Source: Nocardia miyunensis NBRC 108239 (GTDB lineage: Bacteria; Actinomycetota; Actinomycetes; Mycobacteriales; Mycobacteriaceae). Taken from it: 64,000 nucleotides of DNA. Where the stretch lies: positions 42,748 through 106,747 of the forward strand of contig NZ_BDBQ01000060.1 of NCBI RefSeq assembly GCF_001613065.1. Reading direction: 5' to 3'. The notes beneath the pieces are model-generated. The model worked only from the letters and a program-made list of their open reading frames with translations, made no database searches and was not told the origin of the DNA. Every line of letters begins with the position of its first letter. Within the stretch, counting starts at the first letter, position 1. The position numbers were made by a program, and so were the translations under genes. Positions 1 through 8,491 of this stretch are shown one piece after another.

Positions 1-696
1 CGCCTCCACACCCGTCAGTGCGGAGCAGCCGCTGGAGAACGCCTTGAGCAGCAATAGGATTCCGATTGTCCGGGCACTGGTGATCGTGGCCGAGGCGGTA
101 CTCACCGCGGCCGGTTCCGAACGCAACAGCCCGGCCGCGATCACCACCAGGATGCCGACCACGAACACCGCGGTCGGCGCCATGAACGCGCGGGCGCTCT
201 CGCGGATGCCCGCCAGGTTCAACGCCGTGATGCCCAGCAGAACCGCGAGGCAGATCCACACGGTGTACGGCAGCAGCGCCGGAATCGCCGAGGTGAGTGC
301 CGCGACGCCCGCGGCGATCGAGACCGCGACGTTGAGTACGTAGTCCACGATCAGCGAGGCCGCGGCCACGAGGCCGGTGCGATGACCCAGATGCGCGCGG
401 GCCACGGCATACGCGCCGCCGCCGTTGGGGAAGGCCGCGATCACCTGCCGGTAGGAGGCGATCAGCACGGTCAGCAGCACCACGATGGCGATCGTCACCG
501 GCAGGGTCATCCCCAGTCCCGCGCTGCCGGCCGCGGCCAGCACCAGCACGATGGATTCGGGGCCGTACGCCACCGAGGCCATCGCGTCCAGGGACAACCC
601 CGCCAGGCCGGTCGCCACGGTCAGACCGCGCCGGGGCGACGAGGTGTCCACCGGCTCGCCGGACGCGGGCGCGGTATCGGGCAGTACGTCAGTCAC
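1..696 (-). CDS. APC-superfamily permease, KimA/YdaO-like (3' end outside window)
   Basis: Only the N-terminal 232 residues are present; the gene runs off the left edge. The reading frame starts at a GTG (complement of 694-696) and begins MTDVLPDTAPASGEPV, a short hydrophilic tail, followed by at least five hydrophobic segments. The stretch LSLDAMASVAYGPESIVLVL and the later SYRQVIAAFPNGGGAYAVA match the first helices of APC permeases, and specifically the KimA/YdaO branch (SSVAYGxE, SYRQ, PxGGGAY), which in Bacillus is a proton-coupled potassium importer. Substrate is therefore inferred: potassium if the KimA likeness holds, otherwise an amino acid. It is transcribed away from pdxT, with about 130 bases between the two starts. 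Confidence 0.75.
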   Translation of the reverse strand, partial: MTDVLPDTAPASGEPVDTSSPRRGLTVATGLAGLSLDAMASVAYGPESIVLVLAAAGSAGLGMTLPVTIAIVVLLTVLIASYRQVIAAFPNGGGAYAVARAHLGHRTGLVAAASLIVDYVLNVAVSIAAGVAALTSAIPALLPYTVWICLAVLLGITALNLAGIRESARAFMAPTAVFVVGILVVIAAGLLRSEPAAVSTASATITSARTIGILLLLKAFSSGCSALTGVEA

Positions 697-826
697 TTGC
701 GCGAGTGTTCCCCCACGGGCATCGTTTGTAACAGGGCACTTGCGAAGTTTTGACGGGCAGGTGACCAGTACCACATCCGCGCCCGGCCGCGCCGGATCCT
801 CGTCCGCCTGCTCGTATGCTCGTGTG

Positions 827-1444
827 GTGAAACCGATCATCGGAGTGCTGGCGTTGCAGGGTGACGTGCGCGAGCATTTCCACGCCCTCGCCGCCTGCGG
901 CGCCGAACCGGTGCACGTTCGCCGCGAATCCGAGCTGGCCGCCGTCGACGGCCTGGTGCTCCCGGGTGGCGAATCCACCGCGATCAGCAAGTTGCTCGAG
1001 GTGTTCGGGCTGCTCGAACCGTTGCGGCAGCGGTTGCGCGAGGGGCTGCCCGCGTACGGCTCCTGTGCGGGAATGATCCTGCTCGCCGACGAGGTTCTGG
1101 ACACCCGGCCCGACGCGCAGTCGCTGTCCGGGATCGATATGACCGTGCGGCGCAACGCTTTCGGCCGTCAGGTCGATTCGTTCGAGACCGATCTGGACTT
1201 CGATGGTATCGAGGGCGCTCCGGTGCGCGCGGTGTTCATCCGCGCACCGTGGGTCGAGCGTGTCGGTGACGGGGTGCGGATCCTGGCGACGGTACCGTCG
1301 GGGCCTGCGGCCGGGCGGATTGTGGCGGTACGTCAGGGCAGTGTGCTGGCCACCTCGTTCCATCCGGAGGTGACCGGCGATCTGCGGGTGCACGCCATGT
1401 TCGTGGACATCGTGCGCGAGCGGACGGCCGCCCGGCTGGCCTGA
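827..1444 (+). CDS. pdxT: Pyridoxal 5'-phosphate synthase glutaminase subunit PdxT
   Basis: Glutamine amidotransferase subunit that supplies ammonia to PdxS in the ribose-5-phosphate-dependent route to vitamin B6. About 205 residues, the usual size. The start of the family is visible (IGVLALQGDVREH), followed by the oxyanion region LPGGESTAISKLL, the nucleophile motif YGSCAGMILLA with the catalytic Cys, and the C-terminal FHPEVTGD carrying the catalytic His and Glu. I start at the second of two adjacent GTG codons because the family signature follows directly; the GTG at 824 is equally possible. PdxS is not in the window. yebC follows 135 bases downstream, the same order as pdxT-Rv2603c in mycobacteria. 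Confidence 0.95.
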   Translation: MKPIIGVLALQGDVREHFHALAACGAEPVHVRRESELAAVDGLVLPGGESTAISKLLEVFGLLEPLRQRLREGLPAYGSCAGMILLADEVLDTRPDAQSLSGIDMTVRRNAFGRQVDSFETDLDFDGIEGAPVRAVFIRAPWVERVGDGVRILATVPSGPAAGRIVAVRQGSVLATSFHPEVTGDLRVHAMFVDIVRERTAARLA

Positions 1445-1579
1445 GCCGCCGGTCCGGGCGCTGCGAACGTTCCCCTCGGGGCGCGAGTGGGCGTCCGGTA
1501 TGACCTGAGACACCGCGCAGTAGACTGGCACAGTTATCTGCGCGAATGTTTAGCACACCGACGTGAAGGAAGTAGGGGA

Positions 1580-2332
1580 ATGAGCGGCCACTCCAAATGG
1601 GCCACCACCAAGCACAAGAAGGCCGTGATCGATGCGAAGCGCGGCAAGATGTTCGCCAAGCTGATCAAGAACATCGAGGTCGCGGCGCGTACGGGTGGTG
1701 GGGACCCTGGAGGAAACCCGACTCTGTACGACGCCATCCAGAAGGCGAAGAAGTCCTCGGTCCCGAACGACAACATCGAGCGCGCCCGCAAGCGCGGCAG
1801 CGGTGAAGAGGCCGGCGGTGCGGACTGGCAGAACATCACGTACGAGGGTTACGGCCCGAACGGCGTCGCCGTGCTGATCGAATGCCTCACCGACAACCGC
1901 AACCGCGCCGCCGGTGAGGTGCGCGTGGCCATGACCCGCAACGGTGGCAATATGGCCGACCCCGGTTCGGTGGCATACCTGTTCCACCGCAAGGGCGTGG
2001 TCACGCTGGAGAAGAACGGCCTGAGCGAGGACGACGTCCTGATGGCCGTGCTGGATGCCGGCGCGGAAGAGGTCAACGATCTGGGCGATTCGTTCGAGGT
2101 GATCAGCGAGCCCAATGATCTGGTCGCGGTGCGTACCGCGCTGCAGGCCGCCGATATCGAATACGACTCGGCCGAATCCGGTTTCCAGCCTTCGGTTTCG
2201 GTCGCGGTCGACGCCGAGGCGGCCCGGAAGGTGTTCAAACTCGTCGATGCTCTCGAGGACAGCGACGATGTGCAGAACGTCTACACGAATGTGGACATCA
2301 GCGACGAGGTGCTGGCCGAACTCGACGCGTAG
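1580..2332 (+). CDS. yebC: YebC/PmpR-family transcriptional/translational regulator
   Basis: 250-residue YebC/TACO1-family protein. The N terminus MSGHSKWATTKHKKAVIDAK is the family hallmark, followed by KRGKMFAKLIKNIEVAAR and the NIERARKRG and GxNPxLxxAIxKAK-like segments of domain I, then the acidic domains II/III. Family members act as DNA-binding regulators or, as shown more recently, help ribosomes translate difficult proline stretches. The start is fixed by the conserved N terminus and a purine-rich ribosome site (GAAGGAAGTAGGGGA) immediately upstream. It lies between pdxT and a strong terminator. In many actinobacteria ruvC follows yebC, but here the operon ends. Confidence 0.96.
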   Translation: MSGHSKWATTKHKKAVIDAKRGKMFAKLIKNIEVAARTGGGDPGGNPTLYDAIQKAKKSSVPNDNIERARKRGSGEEAGGADWQNITYEGYGPNGVAVLIECLTDNRNRAAGEVRVAMTRNGGNMADPGSVAYLFHRKGVVTLEKNGLSEDDVLMAVLDAGAEEVNDLGDSFEVISEPNDLVAVRTALQAADIEYDSAESGFQPSVSVAVDAEAARKVFKLVDALEDSDDVQNVYTNVDISDEVLAELDA

Positions 2333-2344
2333 TTCCGTCTCGCG

Positions 2345-2387
2345 CGAAGGCCGCCCGCAGCGAATGCTGTAGGCGGCCTTCGTTTTT
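2345..2387 (+). terminator. Rho-independent terminator after yebC
   Basis: Perfect 11-bp stem (CGAAGGCCGCC at 2345-2355 pairing with 2372-2382), an inner CAGC/GCTG stem with a GAAT loop, then five T residues at 2383-2387. It begins 12 bases after the yebC stop and lies just outside the convergent TMEM175-like gene. Confidence 0.93.
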
Positions 2388-2390
2388 CGA

Positions 2391-3041
2391 TCACGAGGCC
2401 AGGTTGGCGCGGATGCGCTGCTGCAGGAACGTCTCGAGCGGGCCCGTGACGACCAGGAGCAGCAGCGCCCACAGACCGATCTCGGGCCGGGCCACCGCGA
2501 TGATCAGTGCGACAAATGCCGCGGCCACCTGGAGCCAACGCAGCACGAGTTCGGCCGGTGTGGCGCGATGCGGATCCGAGAGCAGATTCGCCCGATGCAG
2601 CAGCAGTTCTTCGAGCCGCAGCATCACCATCGTGAACACGATGTCGCCCAGGTAGATTCCGAGCGCCAGCCGATCCCGGTGGGTGAATTCGTCCAGTACC
2701 GTCGCCAGCGGCAATGCCACGATCCCGAGCAGCCAAAGCATATTGGCCCGCATCAGCAGCGGTGTGTACCCGGTCGCCCGCTCGAACAGGCGGTGGTGGT
2801 CACGCCAGAACACCCCGATCACCGCGAAGGTCACCGCGGCCGCGATCAGCGTATAGATGTTGTCGGACAAGAACTTCGACGTCGTGCTGTGCTCGACCTC
2901 GCGAGCACTGTCGACCAGCGGCAACACGATCAGCGTGATGGCGATCGCCACCACGGCGTCACTGAAGAAGATCACCCGTTCGAGCCCCCGCTCGGTCCGG
3001 GGTTGGGCAGTGGTCGCTGTATCGGTGCTGTACTCGCTCAC
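2391..3041 (-). CDS. TMEM175/DUF1211-family membrane protein, putative K+ channel
   Basis: 216 residues with about six hydrophobic segments. The first segment contains RVIFFSDAVVAIAITLIVLP, the F-S-D motif with spaced hydrophobic positions that defines the TMEM175/DUF1211 family, whose bacterial members form tetrameric leak potassium channels. A cytosolic, Thr-rich N-terminal tail of about 20 residues precedes it. The C terminus ends on a basic amphipathic helix (LQQRIRANLAS). It stands alone, convergent with yebC and separated from the MutS-like pair by about 220 bases. Ion specificity is inferred from family work only. Confidence 0.85.
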   Translation of the reverse strand: MSEYSTDTATTAQPRTERGLERVIFFSDAVVAIAITLIVLPLVDSAREVEHSTTSKFLSDNIYTLIAAAVTFAVIGVFWRDHHRLFERATGYTPLLMRANMLWLLGIVALPLATVLDEFTHRDRLALGIYLGDIVFTMVMLRLEELLLHRANLLSDPHRATPAELVLRWLQVAAAFVALIIAVARPEIGLWALLLLVVTGPLETFLQQRIRANLAS

Positions 3042-3263
3042 CGTACGAGCGTACCGAGTCCCGCCGCGCTGGGCGCGGCGGTCGTCGCGGGCAGCATCCG
3101 GGCGAGAGCCTGCGGCACAGGGGAATCCGCTGCGGTTCTGAGGTCAACCGGCCCCGGCGTGGCTTCGTCGGTATTGGTGCCTCGGCAGGCGGTGCCCTAA
3201 CGGGGGATGTCGCCGGGGGTGCGCTGTTGGTGGCCGTCAGCCTGCTGTATTGGGTGACGGCTG

Positions 3264-4775
3264 CTACTCGGCCGAGTGGATGGGGTGGGGGTGCGGGTTG
3301 CTGGCGAAGACTTTTCGGAAGATGTCGTCGGCGTGGCTGCCGGGTCCGGGGGAGCCGGGGATGAGGTGGAAGGTGCGGGTGCCGTCGGGGAGGCGTTCGG
3401 CGCGCAGGAACAGGTCGGTGGGGCGTGCGGATGCGGCACGGCGGCAAGCGAATTCGGTGAGGTGGGTGACGAAGATGATGGAGACGCCGGTGTCCAAGAG
3501 GGCGTTCAGGAGTGGCTCGGTTATCTGTTCGGCGTCACGAGCGCCGGTCGAGGCGAAGGATTCGTTGCACAGCAGCAGCGAATCGGGGGTCATCCGGTCG
3601 AGCAGGCCGCTCATCCGGACAAGCTCCTCGACCAGTTTCCCGTGCGACATCGTGCGGTCCTCGTCGGCCGCGAAATGCGTGAAGATTCCGCCGTGTAGGT
3701 CGGTTTCGAAACTTTCGGCGGCGACGAACATCCCGGCGTGCGCCATCAACTGGGCCGCGCCGACCGCGCGCAGGAAGGTGGACTTGCCGCCGTTGTTGGC
3801 CCCGGTGACGATGATGAGCGAGCGACCGGTGGCGTCGAGATCGTTGCCGACGACCGGTCGCCCGCCCGCCAGGCACAACCCGATATCGCGTAATCCGGTG
3901 CAGCGCAGACGCGGTGCGCCCGCCGGATGTACGGTCGGCAGGCAGACCGGTACGCGAGCGCGGATCAGCCTGCGGTGCAGGGTGACGCAGCCCAGGTAGA
4001 ACGCCAGCTGAGTGCGCAGCTGCCCGAAGAAGCCCTGCACCTGATCGGTGGCATCGCTCACCACGTCGGCGATGATCCGCAGCGCCGGATTCTGCAGCTG
4101 GACAATGGGATTGGATTCGCTCTCCGGATCGTCGATGGCCTCGAAGGCTCGCCCGGCGCGGCGCTCGAGGCCGAATCGGCGTCGGCGGATCGGTGCGTGC
4201 AGGCGGATCCCGGCTACCTTGTTGCCGGGGCCCAGGCCAGCGCTGAAATGCAGCCCGTTCTCGAAATCCATTGCGGCGAGTTGCTGTTCGACCGATACGA
4301 GATACCGCTCGTCTAGTTCCGCGGCGACCGTCGCGGCCAGATCGGTGAATCCGGCGGATTCGAACGACCGCGCGTGGTGTGCGCACGCCGCGCGCAGCTC
4401 GCGCAGACAGCCGAGCAGTTCTCGCAGCGGTTCCAGGGCGAGCAGCAGCTTGCCGTTCGGGCGATGCCTCGGCCCGACCTTCCATCGCTTGACTCGAGTT
4501 GCCTCCGTGGCGATCCGGTAGAGCTCCCGCACCGCCGAGGGGTGGGCCTGGCAATCGACGAGCACGGCGTGACGGTAGCGGATCACGTCGGGATCGGCGA
4601 CGCCTACCGGCAGGATCGCCCGCACCGCCTCGGCGATGGCCGGATCCTCGCCGTATTCGTCGTCGTGGGACATGGCCGTGCAGAGTGCGTCCAGGCCCAG
4701 ATCGTCGAGGGTGCGTTGTTCGGTGGTGACGGTGCGGACCGTGGCGCCCGGCGGTTGCAGCAGAGCGAGTCTCAT
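3264..4775 (-). CDS. MutS-like ATPase, second gene of a coupled pair
   Basis: 503 residues. The C-terminal third is a MutS domain V ATPase: Walker A GANNGGKST near residue 325, then a Walker B-like SLLLCNESFASTGARDA and a downstream VSIIFVTHLTEF. The N-terminal 300 residues are helical and resemble the lever/core region. The mismatch-reading domain I and the connector domain are absent, so this is not a housekeeping MutS (about 850 residues). The Walker B acidic pair reads Asn-Glu rather than Asp-Glu. Its ATG overlaps the stop of the upstream MutS-like gene by four bases (ATGA), implying coupled translation and a possible heterodimer. Role in DNA repair or recombination is inferred from family only. 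Confidence 0.85.
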   Translation of the reverse strand: MRLALLQPPGATVRTVTTEQRTLDDLGLDALCTAMSHDDEYGEDPAIAEAVRAILPVGVADPDVIRYRHAVLVDCQAHPSAVRELYRIATEATRVKRWKVGPRHRPNGKLLLALEPLRELLGCLRELRAACAHHARSFESAGFTDLAATVAAELDERYLVSVEQQLAAMDFENGLHFSAGLGPGNKVAGIRLHAPIRRRRFGLERRAGRAFEAIDDPESESNPIVQLQNPALRIIADVVSDATDQVQGFFGQLRTQLAFYLGCVTLHRRLIRARVPVCLPTVHPAGAPRLRCTGLRDIGLCLAGGRPVVGNDLDATGRSLIIVTGANNGGKSTFLRAVGAAQLMAHAGMFVAAESFETDLHGGIFTHFAADEDRTMSHGKLVEELVRMSGLLDRMTPDSLLLCNESFASTGARDAEQITEPLLNALLDTGVSIIFVTHLTEFACRRAASARPTDLFLRAERLPDGTRTFHLIPGSPGPGSHADDIFRKVFASNPHPHPIHSAE

Positions 4776-6310
4776 CGGCGGATCCTCTCGGTCACCCGGT
4801 CGTAGGTCAGCCCGTGGTGACCGGCGAGTTCGAGGGCATGGAGCTGTCCGTCGGGTGGTCTGCGTTCGATGCGGAATGTGCGCCGGGCGGTGTCGTCATC
4901 GGATTCGGTGAGCGCGACCATACTCACCACCGCGGGCGAGGTGCGGGACAATTCCTCGAAGAAGGTGACCCACAGCGCGAGCGCACCGCGGTCGATGATC
5001 CGCCGGAGGATATCGCCGCCGATCCGCACCGCATCGGATGTGCTTGTGGAGCTGAAACTTTCGTTCATCACGATCACGCTGTCGGCGGTGACGCGGTCGA
5101 GTGTGTCACGCATCCGGGTGAGTTCGCCGAGCAGCCGGCCGTCCGGATCGCCGGGATCCTCGGCATGTTCGAAGTGGGTGAACAGCGCGTCCGGCAGCGG
5201 CAGACGCGCCTCGCGAGCCGGGATCGGGCAGCCGAGGGCGGCGAAATAGATCAGCTGCCCGAACATTCGGGCGAAGGTGGTCTTCCCACCCTGATTCGGA
5301 CCGGTCACCATCAGCACGCGTTCCGGGCCGGACAGCTGGAAGTCATTGCACACCAGGGAGTTTTCGCGTCGAGGCCGGGTGGCGAGCGCGAGATCGAAGG
5401 CGCCGTGGGCGTAGATCTCCTCGCCGGGCGCGGCCGTTTCGGGCAGGCGCAGCGGATGCCCCTGGGCGGCGAGATTGCGACCGAATGCGAGATAGACCAG
5501 ATAGAACTGGATTTCGCGATCGAACCGCAGCACCACCGGATCGAGGAAATCCGGATGGTCGGAACAGAATCGCTCGAGCCGCGCGAACGGACCGGGATGC
5601 AACTGGGCGACCTCCCGCAGGATCTGCTCCTCGGTCTGGTTCATATCCGACCACTGCGCCTGCGGCCGGGTCGCGGCCGGCGCGGCAGATCCGAAGCGCG
5701 CGAACAGGTTCGCGAGCGCGGCGCTGTAATCCGCCGCGCCCTCGTCGAATCCGACCTCGATGGTGCGCCCGACGATCCGGAGACTGTAGCGAACCGTGTC
5801 CAGTTCCCGCCGGACCTCCCTTACGGCGTCGGACAGCGCGGTGATTCGCGGGCCGTGCAGGTGCGCGGTCAGCAGTTCGCGCCACTCGCGCAACCCGCGG
5901 GAGTGGACGGGCAGGCCGGACAACTCCTCGGACAGCCGGGTGAGGACCAGCAGATAGTTCTCGGCGGCGTCGAGATGCCATCGCCGCCGCTGATGCGGCT
6001 GTTCCAGGCGCGCGGTCTGCGCCAGGGCCTGCCGGATCGCCCGCATGCCGGCCGCGAATTCGTGGAAGGCCGCGCGCAGTGGCAGATCGTCGAGATCGGC
6101 GAACACCTCGCGCCGATAGGTCACGGTATCCGGATCGCGAATCGGCTGCAGAAACAGCGGTCCGAGGTCGTATCCGGTATCTGCGCGCAGCACGGCGGCG
6201 AGCACCTGATCGATATTGAGATCGGTGCGCGCCGTGCGATCCACCTCGGTCGCGACCGCGGCCGGATGCGGCCGGACGATGCTGAAATCCTGCACCTCGC
6301 CTCCCCACAT
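4772..6310 (-). CDS. MutS-like ATPase, first gene of a coupled pair
   Basis: 512 residues, similar in layout to its downstream partner but clearly diverged: helical N-terminal two thirds (several Arg-rich helices between residues 100 and 220), then a MutS-type ATPase with Walker A GPNQGGKTT near residue 337, the ALGCPIPARE segment that follows it in MutS proteins, and SVIVMNESFSSTSTSDA at the Walker B/D-loop position. As in the partner, Walker B ends in Asn-Glu. No mismatch-recognition domain is present. An inverted repeat and possible promoter lie about 60-80 bases upstream. The pair looks like a dedicated two-subunit ATPase rather than mismatch repair itself. Confidence 0.85.
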   Translation of the reverse strand: MWGGEVQDFSIVRPHPAAVATEVDRTARTDLNIDQVLAAVLRADTGYDLGPLFLQPIRDPDTVTYRREVFADLDDLPLRAAFHEFAAGMRAIRQALAQTARLEQPHQRRRWHLDAAENYLLVLTRLSEELSGLPVHSRGLREWRELLTAHLHGPRITALSDAVREVRRELDTVRYSLRIVGRTIEVGFDEGAADYSAALANLFARFGSAAPAATRPQAQWSDMNQTEEQILREVAQLHPGPFARLERFCSDHPDFLDPVVLRFDREIQFYLVYLAFGRNLAAQGHPLRLPETAAPGEEIYAHGAFDLALATRPRRENSLVCNDFQLSGPERVLMVTGPNQGGKTTFARMFGQLIYFAALGCPIPAREARLPLPDALFTHFEHAEDPGDPDGRLLGELTRMRDTLDRVTADSVIVMNESFSSTSTSDAVRIGGDILRRIIDRGALALWVTFFEELSRTSPAVVSMVALTESDDDTARRTFRIERRPPDGQLHALELAGHHGLTYDRVTERIRR

Positions 6311-6368
6311 GCGATACCGGTGAGCCGGGCGGACCGCGCGCTCGCCTTCGTCATCGAAGGCTAGAAGT

Positions 6369-6392
6369 ATTACTTACCGGGCGTCAAGTAAT
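6369..6392. promoter_or_regulatory. Inverted repeat upstream of the MutS-like pair, candidate operator
   Basis: ATTACTT (6369-6375) and AAGTAAT (6386-6392) are perfect inverted halves separated by 10 bases. The repeat is AT-rich in a GC-rich genome and lies between the divergent MutS-like pair (start 6310) and the small gene at 6458. On the minus strand a TTGACG hexamer overlaps the repeat, so a regulator bound here could block a promoter. Which gene it controls is not certain. Confidence 0.45.
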
Positions 6393-6457
6393 GAAATGTA
6401 TTCGGATGAAGGTTCGTTCGAGTGGTCGTGTGATCGGATCGGGTTTACCCTGCGCGA

Positions 6458-6739
6458 GTGGATCGGGATTGGCGCGAAGGCGAGTACCTCGACTATCTGT
6501 GGGGTGAGCGTCATCGTTTCGCCTGGGTGATGCGGCGGTACGGGGGCCTGGCGCAGGTGGAGGCGGAATCCAGCGCCCTGCGGCGGTATCCGTACGAGCA
6601 GGCCGACGCACCGCATCGCGGGCTCATCTTCCACGACGAGGCATGGCATTGGGCGATGCTGGGGATTCACGGTGAGCGGTACGCACACGAACACCCGGAA
6701 CTGGCGCAGCCGCCCGCGGAGTATCGCGAACTCGATTGA
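6458..6739 (+). CDS. Small protein of unknown function (93 aa)
   Basis: I do not recognise this protein. It is 93 residues, rich in Trp, Tyr, His and Glu, with motifs GEYLDYLWGERHRFAWVM and HDEAWHWAMLGIHGERY; no signal peptide, membrane segment or cysteine pair. Codon usage has the expected G/C third-position bias throughout, which supports real coding. It starts at a GTG at 6458 and ends just before a strong hairpin. It is divergent from the MutS-like pair and convergent with the esterase gene, so it is probably a single-gene unit. The aromatic/His content could suggest a ligand- or metal-binding fold, but that is speculation. Confidence 0.65.
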   Translation: MDRDWREGEYLDYLWGERHRFAWVMRRYGGLAQVEAESSALRRYPYEQADAPHRGLIFHDEAWHWAMLGIHGERYAHEHPELAQPPAEYRELD

Positions 6740-6748
6740 CCGACAACG

Positions 6749-6785
6749 AAAAAGCCCCGGGGCGCGCCGTGCGGCGCACCCCGGG
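6749..6785 (-). terminator. Terminator between the 93-aa gene and the esterase gene
   Basis: Stem CCCGGGG (6756-6762) pairs with CCCCGGG (6779-6785), continued by GCGCC/GGCGC around a GTGC loop. Five A residues at 6749-6753 give a T run on the minus strand, so it terminates the esterase transcript and may also act on the plus strand. Confidence 0.82.
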
Positions 6786-6802
6786 ACATGAGTTCTCCGG
6801 AC

Positions 6803-8290
6803 TCAGCTGCTGGCCGGTACCGGCAGACCGACCCGCGCGGTCACCCAGGCCAGCGACGAGGTGAACGCGGCCGAGGCGAACTGCCAGGTGTGCCCGCCCC
6901 GGGTGGTGTGGATGGTGCAGTCGATGCCGACCTTCTTGCCTGTGGCGCACAGCTTTTCGGCCGCGCCGACCTCACTTGAGCCGCCGAACGCGTCCTGACC
7001 GCCCTTGCCGATCTGATCCTCGCTCACCTTCGGCATCTTGAAGCCCTTCGGCGGGCCGCTGTGCCCGTCGTGCTTCGGATCGGTCAGATCGTCGAACAGG
7101 CCCGCGACGCCGGTGTAGGGGCCGTGCTTCTCCATCACCGTGACCGGGTCGAACTTGGCCCACGCCGCGGCATCGCCGCCGTAAAGGCGTTTGATGGTCT
7201 GCTCCTTGGTGCCCGAATCAGGTCCGGCGTCACCGGCGATGTCGACGAAGGTGTGGAACAGCTCGGGATGCATCACCGTCAGATCCACCGCGCAGGTGCC
7301 GCCCATCGACCAGCCGATCACCGCCCAGTCCGCCGGATCGGAGGACGCGTTGAACTTGGATTCCACGTACGGGATGACGTCCTTGGTCAGATGGTCGGCG
7401 GCGTTACCGCGCGGCCCGTTGACGCACTCGGTGTCGTTGTTGAAGCTGCCGCTCGAGTCGACGAAGACCATGATCGGCGCCTGGCCGTTGTTCGCCGCGG
7501 TGAACTTGTCGATCTCCGGCATGATCTCCCCGCTGCGCATCCAGTCGCCCGGGGTGTTGAACTCGCCGCCGATCATCATGATCACGGGCAGGTTCGGCGG
7601 GGTCTTCCCGGAGAACCAGGCCGGGGGCAGATAGACGTATTCGGTGCGGTGCTTGAAGCCGCTGGCGTTGTCCGGGATGTCCACCGGGACCACGACGCCG
7701 GTCTTGGGATCGGTGCCGCGCATACCTGCCAGCGCGTCGATGCTGGTCTGGTGCGGCAGCGGTCCCGCGGTGAGCGCGCTCCAGGCCGATTGCACGGTGG
7801 GGTAGTAGCCGACCCACTGATTGAGCACCACGCCGGTGCTGGCGATCGCGAAGGGCAGCGCGAGAATGGCCGCCACCCGCTGCCACAAGCGCGCGCCCGG
7901 CCAGCCGATCACCACGATGACCAGCGCCGCGACCATCGCGCCGACGCAGATCCACAGCAGAACGGGTGCGGGATCCGAGGCGAGTCCCTGATCGTTGGTG
8001 AACGCCCAAGCGCCCAGCGCAGCGGCGACGCCGAGCACCACCGCGATCGGGATCCGGATGAGCCACCAGCGGCGGGTCAGCCGGACGATCGCGATGAGCA
8101 GCAGCACGATCGCGATGATCTCGATGGTCAGCGGCAGCCATCCGTGCAGCAGCGAGAGCCCGTTGTGGAAGTTCATCTCATAGGGATTGAGCTTCGCCGA
8201 CGGCATCGTCGGTGCTGGGGGTGGTGCTACTCCGGCCGGCGACGGTGTCGGTGTGGGCGTGGTCGGGACGTCCATCTGCACAGGAAACAC
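6803..8290 (-). CDS. Membrane-anchored alpha/beta-hydrolase, esterase (antigen 85-like fold)
   Basis: 495 residues. A Pro/Thr-rich N-terminal tail is followed by four hydrophobic helices (about residues 52-165), then an extracellular esterase domain. It carries the nucleophile elbow GWSMGG with Ser at about residue 328, an oxyanion-side segment VIMMIGGEFNTPGDW, and a C-terminal GGHTWQFA containing the likely catalytic His. Four cysteines could form two external disulfides. The arrangement (TM bundle plus esterase_D/mycolyltransferase-like domain) is common in mycolic-acid bacteria. A role in acyl transfer or ester hydrolysis in the cell envelope is inferred. It is a single gene ended by a strong terminator. 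Confidence 0.85.
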   Translation of the reverse strand: MFPVQMDVPTTPTPTPSPAGVAPPPAPTMPSAKLNPYEMNFHNGLSLLHGWLPLTIEIIAIVLLLIAIVRLTRRWWLIRIPIAVVLGVAAALGAWAFTNDQGLASDPAPVLLWICVGAMVAALVIVVIGWPGARLWQRVAAILALPFAIASTGVVLNQWVGYYPTVQSAWSALTAGPLPHQTSIDALAGMRGTDPKTGVVVPVDIPDNASGFKHRTEYVYLPPAWFSGKTPPNLPVIMMIGGEFNTPGDWMRSGEIMPEIDKFTAANNGQAPIMVFVDSSGSFNNDTECVNGPRGNAADHLTKDVIPYVESKFNASSDPADWAVIGWSMGGTCAVDLTVMHPELFHTFVDIAGDAGPDSGTKEQTIKRLYGGDAAAWAKFDPVTVMEKHGPYTGVAGLFDDLTDPKHDGHSGPPKGFKMPKVSEDQIGKGGQDAFGGSSEVGAAEKLCATGKKVGIDCTIHTTRGGHTWQFASAAFTSSLAWVTARVGLPVPASS

Positions 8291-8425
8291 GGCCGTAATT
8301 CTCTGCTGTCCACCTCGAGGTTTGCTGTGAGGGGGCTACGAGTGGAGTGAAGGGAACGGACGGCCTCTCCGCTTCGTAGGCGAATCGCGGCGGAAGTCTC
8401 CCTGCTCGCGGCCATGATCATACCG

Positions 8426-8469
8426 CCGGGTACCGTTTTGGCGCGGTCGTGCGGCGAAGCGGTACCCGG
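8426..8469. terminator. Hairpin downstream of the polyol ABC operon, possible terminator
   Basis: CCGGGTACCG (8426-8435) and CGGTACCCGG (8460-8469) form a perfect 10-bp stem with a 24-base loop, 23 bases beyond the stop of the ABC ATPase gene. There is no good T run after it on the minus strand, so termination would have to be factor-assisted. Confidence 0.35.
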
Positions 8470-8491
8470 GGGGACGGTACAGCGGATGCGG

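Noticed and set aside
485..826. Open frame extending pdxT upstream
   Set aside because: It overlaps the divergent permease gene on the other strand; its translation has no family match, and the PdxT fold begins at the GTG around 824-827.
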